From contig CM060964.1 in NCBI GenBank assembly GCA_030765045.1, forward strand, positions 140,760,868 to 140,824,867: a DNA stretch of 64,000 nucleotides, in the 5' to 3' direction. Source of the DNA: Tenodera sinensis (Eukaryota > Arthropoda > Insecta > Mantodea > Mantidae). Below the pieces are notes generated by a model. It searched no databases. It had not been told where the DNA came from and worked only from the letters and a program-made list of their open reading frames with translations. Positions 12,253 through 22,904 of this stretch are shown piece after piece; the stretch's first letter is position 1, and every line of letters begins with the position of its first letter. The position numbers and the translations under genes were made by a program.

Positions 12253-13108
12253 TTACACTGATCACTCAGTCAAGGTCACAGGTACTTCGGGGCTCAACTG
12301 TGCAACAGCTATAGGCAGCGGGCCAATCATGACGTAATACATATCAACACTAGAAGCTTTATCAATTGACATCTGTGTACTTGCAAGTTGGTCGCGACCA
12401 TGATTAAAACCTTTCTTGGTGCGCGTACACCTTATGAATTTTTTTCCTTCAGAATTGCCTACAAGGATACATAGCACAGATACAAGTTGGATCTGCGAAG
12501 GGGAACAGAACATCTCACGCGTAAATAGAAAACTACTTGACGTAGTTATTAAAGTTGATTAAAATAGTTGCAACCTTCTGATGATTAGGCTGAATTATAG
12601 GTACTATTAAACCTACCCTAGTCCTTGGGTTAGCATTCTCAAACTGGAAAGTACACCACTTACACACCTCTTAAAGATAGATGTTTTTATTACTTTTCAA
12701 TCCCAGATGTAAAAATGTCTATCTATTTTGAATGAATGAATAAATAAATAAGAGAATAATGACATGCTATTAATAATAGTGCTTTTAATACAAACTTGTA
12801 TTAGATATAATCTATATTTATATAAAAAGTAAATAGCAGCTTTCAAATCCTGTTATACCTTAAATGAATATTGATGAAACATAACAGAATATTTACTTGT
12901 ATTATCTTCAAATAAGTGAAATAACACGAAACATTATTAGTACTAACAGGGGTTGGTGATTTCCTCCAAAATTAAAGGAAAGGACTACATGCAAGTTGTT
13001 TGAAAATGTGTTAAGCGTTTGCATAATGAATTTAAGACAATCTTACTGAAAACCTAAGTAAAATACCACATGTTACACATTTGTAGGATCAGTCACTTGG
13101 CATATTTT

Positions 13109-13470
13109 TCAATTCACACACTTTTCAAAATTTGGCTTACAAAGATAGATTCTAAGACTGGATGCCAAATTGCTATCTGAGAGTCTGTTTCTGTGGCGAG
13201 TTTTCAGGAGCTGCATTATAGAGAAACCCTGTTCACAAAGGTAGGTACTGCCAGACATTGCCATACTTTTTGCTGCGTTGGGAATCAAATTTGGGAAACG
13301 CCTATTGTGAAGTTTCCGGTAGAATTCGATCAGTGCGTCTGAGCATGAATTGTCAAATTTCTCATGAAGGCGACTCACACTGTACTTCTATCAGCTCCAG
13401 CTGAACTGCTGTATTATTTACTTTATCTATGTTCATAATGACCTTGTGTGTTGTATTTTTTAATGCAAGA
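13109..13470 (-). pseudogene. hAT-derived ZBED5/FAM200-like C-terminus
   Basis: Two minus-strand frames overlap. The first ends VNNTAVQLELIEVQCESPS. The second carries FPNLIPNAAKSMAMSGSTYL followed by CEQGFSIMQLLKTRHRNRLS and LRIYL. This is the hAT dimerisation domain in the form known from ZBED5/FAM200/SCAND3-type proteins. The frameshift between them shows it is a remnant, not an expressed domesticated gene. Confidence 0.75.
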
Positions 13471-13732
13471 TACTGGTTGCATATTAGGTACTGAATACTA
13501 CTACCACAACTTTGCAGAGAAATTGTTTTCCCATTCGAAACATGCGAATCCAAATGACTCACGTCTGTGCTCTCAGACGCAGCCATTGCCCTGCCTTTAT
13601 CACACGGAAAACTGCACTGAACTGGTTTCTAACGGACTGGCCTGCTATGCCCAGGGCACAGCGACTGGCTCTCTCTGTGGCATTGCCACCCAGGGCCACG
13701 ATTGACACCACTGACCTAAGACATCCGCAATT

Positions 13733-13942
13733 TTAAATTTTTTTCTGGTCTAGTACTGACCCTGTACTTCTGAATTTCTTGAGTATTTTATGAACCGTAC
13801 CTCTGTTAGGCAGATCAACACCAGGAAAGCATTCCCGGTATGTTCTATGATATAGAGATGGAGATTCGTATTTTATGAAGTTGTAACAAATGAAGACCCT
13901 TTGCTCTGTAGTAAATTGGACCATAACTGGATTAACATGCAA
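13733..13942 (-). pseudogene. Tc1-type transposase, N-terminal HTH
   Basis: The frame MVQFTTEQRVFICYNF followed by FPGVDLPNRGTVHKILKKFR and TGSVLDQKK is the N-terminal paired-like helix-turn-helix of an insect Tc1/mariner-superfamily transposase. The DDE domain does not follow directly. The same family's catalytic half is at 12000-12252, and a second copy is at 14470-15080. Confidence 0.75.
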
Positions 13943-14469
13943 CTAAACATCACCAAAGAACATTCCTACTGCCTTTGTCATTTGTGGTATGTGTCAGAAA
14001 GTTACCCAGATATGATGCAATTGTAGGAATTGCAGTCTCAGCAGTCAAGTGGTGAATGCCTGGGAACAGGTGCTGAAAAGAGTGTGGCTGCTTTATCTGA
14101 TAACCTTGTGTATTTCAGATATTGGGCTACTATACTAACCCAGAAAGAGGCTAACATTTGATAGGTCAAAACTGTTGTTTGCTACATGTGTATCACACTT
14201 TAAAACTTCAGAATATTCCTTCTGATTAATATTAAGAATTTGAAAGAACACTATTATAGATATTCCACAATGTCATTATTTGTGCACTGCTGAGAAAGCA
14301 CAGCCTTTTCAGCAATCTAGAAGCAAGCTGTTAGCTTGGCAAGTCACTTGTGGGCATGATTTGTTATAATACAGGATTCTTCATTTAAAACCTAACTCGC
14401 ACACAGCATTTCGGCCACAGCCGGCTTTGCTCCTACATAAATTCCTCGTGTAAAGCATGCATAACACTC

Positions 14470-15080
14470 TTACCTTATAGAAGATGCTGGAAATATCACC
14501 CACCCTTGGCTAAACAAGCATTATATCGGGACAACACATTCTGATTCACACGTTTAAGTTGGGACACTGTAATGTTTCTGATTTCATTTCTAATATTTTG
14601 TTTTAGTCCTTCCAGTGAATGTGGACTTGTCTCGTAAACTTCGCCTTTCAGGTTATCCCACAAGTACAAATCACACTCAGGCCCAAATGACCCAGCTGTC
14701 GACAGGCCCTTAAACGCCACTCACTCACTCAAATCACACTGTTAGATCGGGCTAGTGCGAGGGCCATACACCAGCACTAATCACTCTATCTGCAAACACT
14801 TCCCTAATTTTATTCATGGACTCCTGTGCTGTATGGGCAGTAGTGGAATCTTGTTGAAACCACGTATATGATTTCTCTTCTTCTGTCAGTTCTTGATAAA
14901 ATGGGATCAAAATGTCATTTTGGTTCCTCTCTGCATTTACAGTCTGCTCATAGAATATTGGACTAATTATGTGTCACGCTAACAGCACACCAAACTCCAG
15001 CTCTCTGATCATAGTGAGAGATTTCTTGAATGCAATATGGATTTTCAGAGGCCCAGTACCGATTAGCCGCATGCATAAGA
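14470..15080 (-). pseudogene. Tc1-type transposase, catalytic half (second copy)
   Basis: Minus-strand frames give WASENPY, VWCAVS, the second catalytic D in a QQDS-like TAHTAQES block, then CDLYLWDNLKGEVYETSPHS and LKQNIRNEIRNITVSQLKR. Several stops and frameshifts interrupt it. A 53-bp retroposed insert with a 10-bp target duplication sits exactly in front of the CDLYLW block (14677-14729). The N-terminal HTH and left end are not seen. Confidence 0.75.
14677..14729 (+). mobile_element. Ultra-short retroposed tail #3 (53 bp)
   Basis: The insert runs from tcaggcccaaatgaccc to a (cact)n 3' tail and is bounded by the perfect 10-bp direct repeat caaatcacac (14667-14676 and 14730-14739). Removing the insert and one repeat rejoins the codons of the interrupted transposase around CDLYLW. 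It carries the shared word ggcccttaaac seen in the other short tails. Confidence 0.85.
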
Positions 15081-15187
15081 GCAGCGGTAGTAGGGAAATC
15101 CAGCAGTCACAGGAGAAGCGAAACGCTATGTGCTCCATTAGATTTTAAATGGAAAACCCTGTTAATTTCCTACCTCTCTCATGAAGA

Positions 15188-15497
15188 TGGTGATGATAAT
15201 ATCTTGTACCTCATATATTTCTGACATCTATTAATGAGGCTTGTCTTCTTCATGTGACATTGCTGCACTTTTTCTTGTTGTGGCCAGTTCTTCTAATGTG
15301 TGTGAGTTATTCTTTATATACTATTCTTCAAGTTCATGAATTAATGGTTAGTAAGATCTGGCTAGCTGTTACAGTGTGACTGTTACCCAGGAACTGTCGG
15401 CTAGAGGAGATGGATATGGACACTTACTGTCATAATACCAGGGAGCTGGCACACATCAGCTGCAAAGCGCAAGAATAATAGCACTATAGTATCCCAT
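15188..15497 (+). repeat. Left arm of a ~300-bp inverted repeat
   Basis: It matches 16266-16560 in reverse complement at about 80-85% by eye. Shared words include accagggagctggcacaca, gagttattctttatatacta and tttctgacatctatta. Outer ends are not sharply defined. It is either one arm of a larger foldback element or one of two inverted copies of a MITE-like repeat. Confidence 0.75.
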
Positions 15498-15874
15498 CAC
15501 TTGACTACTGATAAACCGAATGAAAGCTCTGATGGATAGCTGTGATTTTTGTTGTGTTAAATTGATACTCTAATGCCTAAGCTGTGTTTTTTATACTCCT
15601 TTTTTATGTAATCATCTCATTCCTGCAGAATAAACCAGAATAAACTCTCTTAATTATAAGTTCTGAGGTGAAACTCGTGTTCACATAAACCACTTGAACA
15701 GCATTGATCTTAAAATGAGTTGATGAACTCATATCTAGCAAACGTAGTAGTGGATTTAAACTTTCAACTGTTTCAGTAATAACACCAGTCTACATCTTTA
15801 ATTTGTTCTTGGTTAATTTCTTAACAATACATGTGTTTTGCTTTTTATGCCTGTAAATGTGTTTTTATATGCTA

Positions 15875-16141
15875 AAAACTAAACCCCGGTGCAACAGCCC
15901 ATGAAGGGCCAAGGCCTACTGCCCAGTCATGGCGTCCCCCACCTCTGCACACTACAGGCATCATTGGTGAGGTGCAGTCAAGTAGCTCCTCAATTGGTAC
16001 ACCCAGGACCTAACTAGGCTGAATGCACCCGTTGCAGACATCCCAGAGGGGATAAAATCCCCATGCTGGTACCAGGGATTGAACGGTGGTCCTCCATGCC
16101 AGAGACAAGCACACTACCAACTGCGCTACGGAGGCGGTCGC
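15875..16141 (-). mobile_element. tRNA-derived SINE, family C
   Basis: On the minus strand it starts gcctccgtagcgcagttgg, a near-perfect tRNA start with A box, and then has the B box ccgttcaatccc. It ends at ggggtttagttttt. It is flanked by a 12-bp direct repeat with one mismatch (15863-15874 ttttatatgcta; 16142-16153 ttttaaatgcta). It lies between the arms of the inverted repeat pair. Confidence 0.9.
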
Positions 16142-16265
16142 TTTTAAATGCTATTCTGTATATTTATTGACATGTTCAATGCTCACCGGCCTCCATGGCT
16201 ACTTGTGAACTTGCTGAACGCAATCCAATCTAATCTACTTAAATCAGTTTTTTACTCCAAAGAAT

Positions 16266-16560
16266 ACTATAGTACTATTATTTTTGTGCTTTGCTGCTAA
16301 TGTGTGCCAGCTCCCTGGTATTATGACAGCAAGTGTCCATAACCATCTCCTCTAAGCTATGGTTCCTGCACTGTAACAGCTAGCGAGAGCTGACTAACTG
16401 CTAATTCATGAACTTGAAAAATAGTATATAAAGAATAACTCATACACATTAGAAGATCTGAACACAACAAGAAAAACTGCAACAATATCACAAGAAGAAT
16501 AGAAATTTTACTAATAGATGTCAGAAATGTACCAGGTACTAAATATTATTACTAAGGCTT
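16266..16560 (-). repeat. Right arm of the ~300-bp inverted repeat
   Basis: This is the reverse-complement partner of 15188-15497. The spacer of about 770 bp contains SINE C. No protein frame is conserved between the arms, so the repeat is non-coding. Confidence 0.75.
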
Positions 16561-17367
16561 GTATTTTCAGGTTTGCATCGTAATACAAACTTGAATGCTC
16601 TGGATATTCACACCCGAGCAAATATTTTAAGTTTTACTGCACATTGTTTTTTTGAAAATAAATATTTTCAGATATTCACACAAATTATACAAAAATTAAA
16701 TAAAGGAAACCTCTTTTTAAAATTATATTGATGTATTTACATAAAGTTGTATAAAAGCAGCAGCAGAATTGTTTTTAACAAATCACCATGTAACTTCTTT
16801 AATGTTCAATTTCATAGGCTAGATGTCGCAATTTGTTATTCATTATTGGAAAAACTGATATGTTCGATCCTTAAATCCTGAAATCCCTTCAGTTGGAAGA
16901 AAATACGAACATTGTGCTTTCTCAAGCTACATGAGCCCACAAGATAAGAATGGGAAATTCCTCCATTGCCATGTGCTTTTTAAGCATGTGTTATTGCTTC
17001 ACAGTCTGCTAGACTATACATTGATACTTGTAGGTGGCCACTAAACTGTATGGTCAATCAGTTTTGAATCCACAAAGTTTATACAACCTTCTAGTTGTGT
17101 TGGTGTTAGGAGGTAACATATTGACAGTTTTGGGTTCACAGTGGATTAAACGTGCCCAGAGTGAAAAGTAGTGCAAGTTACCACATGCAACAATATGCTG
17201 CAGAATTCAGGGGTATTTTCATTTGTGATAGTAAAATCCTGTATTGTTAGCTGTATGGTAAAGTTGTAACGATAGACCAACGTTAGCAAGTACACTGGAA
17301 CATGTATAATTCGAAGCTGGAGGGGCAAGAAAAAGATTTGAAATATCCAAAGGTTCAAATTACTAAA
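16561..17367. other. No gene seen
   Basis: AT-rich DNA without a recognised family. Short open frames on the minus strand (for example 17146-17358) show no motif. Confidence 0.5.
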
Positions 17368-17378
17368 GTTACATCTAA

Positions 17379-17423
17379 TTGGATTGGATTTGGTTTAAGG
17401 GCGCTCAACTTCTAGGTCATCAG
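17379..17423 (-). mobile_element. Ultra-short retroposed tail #1 (45 bp)
   Basis: On the minus strand it reads ctgatgacctagaagttgag then cgcccttaaacc and an (aatcc)n tail. Perfect 11-bp direct repeats gttacatctaa flank it (17368-17378 and 17424-17434). Tail #2 at 50116-50159 has the same body. Confidence 0.85.
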
Positions 17424-17439
17424 GTTACATCTAAAATTG

Positions 17440-17660
17440 ACATTTTAGCATAATACATACATCAGGATTTTCCAGTTGTCTCACTCTTTTTTGACTCTTT
17501 CCATTTTCACTCAAGGTACTGCTTAACATTTTCTCCTGATTCTTCAGATAAGTTGACAAAGTGTTCAGTGGTATCCCATATTCTTTCACGGTTTTCAGAT
17601 TTTTTCTTATAATCCTTTTCAGCTTCTTGAATGATGGTGGCATTTCCACAAAACTTAGTC
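17440..17660 (-). pseudogene. Tigger/pogo transposase N-terminus (decayed)
   Basis: Two minus-strand frames share the match: KEYGIPLNTLSTYLKNQEKM, then ENGKSQKRVRQLENPDV. This corresponds to the CENP-B/psq-type HTH of pogo-group transposases (FGIP.STLST.LKNKEKI). Stops and frameshifts surround it. It is distinct from the better preserved Tigger at 21207-22311. Confidence 0.6.
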
Positions 17661-18297
17661 TTGTACTGGACATGCAGTTTACTAAGAGACATACTGGCAT
17701 TAACTTGCAACACACTAAACAGCAGGAAGCTCAAGCGACAACTAAAGGTGCACATGTTTTAAACAAGGGGATGTGGGAGCGGGCTGGCAGCTAGGAAAGC
17801 TATTCCACCCCCCCAAACAGTATTCCAACTGCATTCCACAAAACAAACAGCCCCGAAGAAATGACCTCTTTTACAGAAACCAATGGACGAAGCTGTATAA
17901 CATTTCTGCATTTAGATTAATTTTCGACTGACATTTCTGAACAAAAACTTCAAATTAAAGAAAATGAAATTTGAATTACATGTGAGTTTTTTATGTTGCT
18001 TTAATACAAAATTAAAGGGACCAAGAAAAATCTTCGAATTAATGACAATTTTTAATTATAAACGTTCAAATTTTCACTGTAACACAGTTCCACTGCAACA
18101 TAACATTTAAGTGATAACAAACATAAGGTAGCTATTTCATGCTTTACAAATAGACAATCGTTTGTTAATGATCCAAGTACTTCAGCAGAACCTTCCAAAT
18201 TTTCAGTGTATTGTGAGGATTTGTGCAGAGCATTAGTTTCAATGGACATACCCATTTTGAAAAGTGAACCAGTCTCAGTTTAAAACATTCCTGTGTT

Positions 18298-19045
18298 GCA
18301 CATGGATTGCATAGAATATGTGAGGAAATTAGAGACATGTTTCCTGACATTGACAAATTGATTTCTAATGGGGAAAAAAGTATTCGTCATCCAAAAGTAT
18401 TGAAATTTCTCAGAACAAAAATCCAAACACACTGCTGCCTCCTGTGCCTGTGGTGACTCACTGGGGAACATGGTTGTCTGCAGTTCAATACTACATAGAT
18501 GGTTTTGCTGCTGTCATAATTGAATTAAATTGTGAAGATGCAAGTTCAGTTAAAATTCAAGAACTTTTAAGCGACTGTCTTAAGAAATGACTTTTTGTTG
18601 TTGTTGTTGTAGTGTTTAACACCCACTTTTACTACTACGGCACCGTAGGCGGTGACACTGATGATACATGGAATGAAGATGGATCGCCAGTGGAATGAGA
18701 TGGCAGGGGAAACCAGAGAACCCTGAGGAAACCCAACCCAGCACCGTTTTGTCCACGACGAATTCCACATATGGTTGCCTGGGATCAAACCTGGGCCGCT
18801 TTGGTGAGAAGCAAATGGTCTAACCACTCGGCTACAGTGTGGCCAAGGAATGACTTAGCATATATTTCCGCAAATCTGTGTTTCCTCTGTGATTCCATGA
18901 AGAAACTGGAATGTGTAGGAATACCTTTTGAGAGAAGCAGCTAAGTAGTTCAGGACGTGGAAAAGAAACTGAATGTTCTTTTCTGGTCCTGTGGCACAAA
19001 GCTTAAAAAGAAAATGCAAGGAAGTGTTTGAAAATAATAATGGAT
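18298..19045 (+). pseudogene. hAT-like transposase (DUF659 type), split by a SINE
   Basis: Plus-strand frames give AHGLHRICEEIRDMFPDIDK, then VTHWGTWLSAVQYYIDGFAA, SSVKIQELLSDCLKK, and after the SINE LAYISANLCFLCDSMKKLEC. These blocks are the middle of the hAT/DUF659 transposases common in aphids and other insects (fpdv.kli, vlTRWGTWL..a.YY). Frameshifts are present. SINE D interrupts it at 18594-18844 with a target duplication. Confidence 0.7.
18594..18844 (-). mobile_element. tRNA-derived SINE, family D
   Basis: On the minus strand it has A box tgtagccgagtggttagacc, B box gtttgatcccagg and a 3' (caa)n tail. Flanking 12-bp direct repeats with one mismatch, aagaaatgactt (18582-18593) and aaggaatgactt (18845-18856), define the ends. 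It lies inside a hAT pseudogene. A 3'-end fragment of the same family is at 30752-30806. Confidence 0.92.
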
Positions 19046-19213
19046 TTAACATAATTTGTAAAATTTAGGGATCCCAGATTTTAAAATAAAAAAAGCAGGA
19101 CACTTCAGCAATAAAGATATAATTTGTATTCACCTTTAGGAAGCCTATATGGTATTTTTGGTTGCCCCACTGCTAGAAGATAATGTTGCCACCTCTGCTG
19201 GGTTTTGTGAATT

Positions 19214-19513
19214 TTATTTTGCAGATCCATGAATCAGGGTCAAAATGTTGTGACTTTTTAAAAGGAAATAAAAAATATCCTCACACTTATCATTTCTACT
19301 GCCATGATTGATTGAAAAGGTAGACTTGCAAATAACACAAAACACTTTATCCATGTCATTTTCAATGCTAGTAACAGAAGGAAATTTGCATTTTAAAACG
19401 TCCGAACACGCATTTTTGCTTTGGTAGCATCTCACTGTCACAAAACAATGAGCCTGGTCCCGACACTCACAGGGAGACTCACAACACATGTTGACTTCTC
19501 TTCCTTCAATCAT
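19214..19513 (-). pseudogene. hAT BED-type zinc finger remnant
   Basis: The minus-strand frame contains DKVFCVICKSTFSINHGSRN DK, which fits the BED finger start of hAT-derived proteins (yC..C...f....gg..di..H). The histidine part is disrupted (CEDIFYFLLKSH). It is upstream-oriented relative to no intact transposase, so it is an orphan fragment. Confidence 0.5.
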
Positions 19514-20681
19514 ATACTGCTCAAGTGCTCATAGTATAGTATTGTTGGTCTGGTGTAATGGATTACAGTTGACAACAGAGAAAATTGCCGCAATCTCTTG
19601 CATGTGCTAACTAGGAAAAATATTGTTATTGCATTTTTGTTTGAAAAGAGACAACAAGATAATGTTTAAAAAAACAGCTTTCTTTTAATGTTATCATTTA
19701 ATTAGTTTATTATTGACTTAGTAGCGACTTTCTGACTTCAGTTAAATCGAGTGGCATTAATAATTGCGGGAAGATTTAATTTCCAAGACATTCTGCACAG
19801 TCGGGCAGGTGATAAAGAATGCTTTCATATGCCGGTTGTATAAAATGAAAATGCGACAACTATAATATTCCTGTGGTGGTGATTATTTTTATGTCCTACA
19901 TTTTTACTGACCTGGTCACAGTTCAAGATACCAATTTCTCAAATTCCCAACAGAGGAAACTACACTCAGCTAATGAAGGCATAAAGCAAAACAAGAATTT
20001 AATAGAAAAGTAACATTAAAAAGTAGTACAAATGTAGGTCCTGTGAGATATATAGACGGGACATGGGGCATGGGTTTCAAAACTGACACTGTGCCGCTTT
20101 AGCAGGATGCCTGGGATCTCTAGTGAAATTTCAAATGTTTTGGATGAGCAACATGAAGAAATTACTGATGTGAGTGTGAGTGACATTCCATGTTATAATT
20201 ATGTTAGACTTACTTCTTGTGACGTGGAGTGATCATTTTTAAAATTCAGGACACTTCTTTGTGACAGTTGTCAATCTTTTGGGATGGAGAATTTGAGAAA
20301 GCATGTGGTCGTATACTGTAAATTTACAGTACTTGGTGATCCCTTCCAAGAATAATGTCTGGTGAGTACCACATACATTTATGTGAGCTCAGCCATTCAG
20401 ATCTTAAAAATATATTTTATTTGTTTAGCACATATTTTTGATATTTTCATCACATAAAAAATAAATATTTGCCAAGTTTTAGCATCTAAAAATCCAAGCC
20501 CTATGTATCACTATCTTAATGAGAAAGGTAGGAAATTATTATAACAAGTGTTGCCCACAAGAGACTTTCCTGGCTAACAGTTTGCTTCTAGATTGCTGAA
20601 CAGACTGTGCTTTCTCAGCCCAGTGCAGAAATAGTGACATTGTGGAGTATCTAAGACAGTTTTCTATCAAATTCTTAACGT
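19514..20681. other. No gene seen
   Basis: AT-rich sequence with no recognised family or repeat boundary. Confidence 0.5.
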
Positions 20682-20951
20682 TCATCTGATGGAATATTCT
20701 GAAGATTTAAAGTGTGATACATTTGTAGCACTATTTTTGACTTGTAAAATATTAGCCTCTTTTTGGATGAATATGTATATTAGCCAACAGCTGAAATCAA
20801 TCTCAAACTGCACAAAAGTAGCAGGAATGTCTAGCAATTTCTCTGGAAGTGCAGCCAAGATTGGATGTCTGCATTTAACAAGTCTCCACAAAGCAGTTGG
20901 AATGTTAGCTTTGCTGCATAATTTAAAATTCACATATGGTTGAATGGCCAT
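20682..20951 (-). pseudogene. hAT C-terminal fragment (second copy)
   Basis: The minus-strand frame carries NIPTALWRLVKCRHPILAAL, then PEKLLDIPATFVQFEIDFS. It is a hAT dimerisation motif related to 11690-11840 but in the opposite orientation. The ERVFS block is missing, as in the other copy. The frame stays open for 89 codons. Confidence 0.6.
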
Positions 20952-21206
20952 CTGTAAAATAAGTAAACAAGAAAGAAAGAAAGAAAAAAAAAATTAAGGT
21001 AGAGAAATCCTACATAATTACCTTCAGTTCAATTTTTTTTATTCACCAGTTTTTCTCCCCTGCCCCTTCTCTTTCTTCAGCTTTCCTCAATCATTAGAAA
21101 GAATACGAGGTTGATTCAGTGCTTTAGATCCTGGGGCTCATTTCCATGTTTATTTCACTGATTCACTCATTGATCAATGTCCATAATTGAAAAAGAAAGT
21201 TATATA

Positions 21207-22311
21207 CAGTAAAACCTTTCAAGCAGAAATCCGTCTTAAAATGGAAATATTTCATGTTCCCCTGAATTTGGGAGTGGAAAACATGCTAAATTCCCTTTAT
21301 TAAATGGAAACTGTCCTATGCGCCCAACAGAAATCAAAGTATGCCTTTGAATGGAAATTTCCAGTTCCGGATGCAGAATTTAAAAAATGTTTAGGCACCT
21401 GGTGAAAAGTCTGCATTGTCTGCTCTAAGTACATGATGTTTAAGTTGAAGCATAACCATATTGTTGCTACCTGACCAGTCTTGGGAGTGGGGTGCGCTGA
21501 TGACGGTCCAAATACTGAGAAACCTGTCACAATCATCCTTCATTGCATAGTTAACAATAAGTATGTCTGATTGTCATTTATTGTTCTCTCTTTCCTGTCC
21601 AGTTTCTGCTCTAATGACTTTTTAGACAGCATAGTTCTTAACAGTACACCTCTAAACTTAAATAAAGGTGATGATTTAGTTCAGCTGTAGTCACCATGGC
21701 TTCGAAAACAAGAATTGTGCTAGATCGTAACATGAGAGTGAAAGTGATTTATCCTAGTGAACGTGATACATTGAGTGTAAAGGAGATCATGAAGGTGTTC
21801 AACGTATGCAGAACTCAAGTTTGCAAGATTATAAAGAAGGAAACAGAAATTCTGAAGCGGTGGGAAAATTATGCTAATGGAAAAATAAAGAAAGAACTTA
21901 AGAAAACTAAAAACCAGGATATTAATGAAATAGTGTGGGAGTGGTTTGTTAGTGTTAGAGCAAAAACTCGCAGCATATCGAGGCCTATGTTACAGGAATA
22001 TGCTAAAAAGGTAGCTGAAAAACTGGGCAAAACTGAAATCAAAGCATCTAATGTATGGTTGAAAAGTTTCCATAAAAGACATCAGAACATGGTGGTGAAT
22101 CGAGTGACATTGGTCTGTATTACATACTTGTATTGCACCACAAATATCTAAATACACACAATAGAATAAGATATGTACATCTCATTTTGTACATTTATGT
22201 ATGTTCATGGTTTTTGTGAATAACCTAGACCTACCTTTGTTAAATGGAAATCTGTCTTTAACGGAAATGTTTGAGAGTCTAGTTTGATTCCACTGAAGAC
22301 TGGTTTTGCTG
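21207..22311 (+). mobile_element. Tigger (pogo) internally deleted element
   Basis: Ends read cagtaaaacc and, inverted, ggttttgctg, flanked by TA on both sides (21205-21206; 22312-22313), as in pogo/Tigger. The length of about 1.1 kb is less than half of an autonomous Tigger. Subterminal repeats of the type ttaaatggaaa-(n)-tgtc occur near 21236, 21298, 21347, 22240 and 22260 and may be transposase-binding sites. The element keeps the transposase DNA-binding part but has no DDE domain. Confidence 0.8.
21696..22151 (+). CDS. Tigger DNA-binding domain ORF without catalytic domain
   Basis: This intact 151-codon frame starts MASKTRIVLDRN. Residues about 8-60 form a CENP-B/psq-like HTH (SVKEIMKVFNVCRTQVCKII). 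Residues about 70-135 form the second HTH (INEIVWEWFVSVRAKTRSIS, then KASNVWLKSFHKRHQNM). In full-length Tigger proteins a DDE domain follows; here the frame stops 16 residues later. A protein like this could bind the element's ends and compete with active transposase, but that is inference. The uninterrupted frame could also be chance in a young deletion copy. Confidence 0.75.
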   Translation: MASKTRIVLDRNMRVKVIYPSERDTLSVKEIMKVFNVCRTQVCKIIKKETEILKRWENYANGKIKKELKKTKNQDINEIVWEWFVSVRAKTRSISRPMLQEYAKKVAEKLGKTEIKASNVWLKSFHKRHQNMVVNRVTLVCITYLYCTTNI

Positions 22312-22904
22312 TATTAGGAAAACTACTTGTTCAAAATATTATAAGCTTGGCATTTTGTAGACCAAAAGGTTTTGTAAACATATAGTTATTATCTCTCTTA
22401 TCAAAGAAAAATAATGAGAGAGGGTTTTTATAGAGTGTGTCCATTTCCATTTAAAACTGCTTGAGGAAAACACTCATTGTAGAGCAACCATTAAGTGGCA
22501 GAACCTTTTATCACATGATTAGTGGTTCACATGCTACTCTGTGCTGCAGTAGAATATTTTTGATTTTCAATGCATTAGCAAAACCTCTTGTAGACATTAA
22601 CTGGCAGCAGCACTGGGCTAATGGACAGTGGGGTGAGAATTAAAGAAAGCAAGTGCTTTGGTTGGAGATAGTCAGAGTTGTATTAATTTACTACAGCAAT
22701 AAAACAGATTTTTTTCTCCTGGTTTATAGAATATGAAAGCAATGTTGGTGTTTAACCTATGGAGAAGTTTGGTAATATCTAGGGTATATGCTATTGAAGG
22801 TTATATATGACATAAATAAAAATTGTATATTTGCCCTTGCAAAAAAGCAAGTGTAATAGTGGTTCAATGAATGCCAAAAACTTTTGTACTTACATAGTCA
22901 ATAC

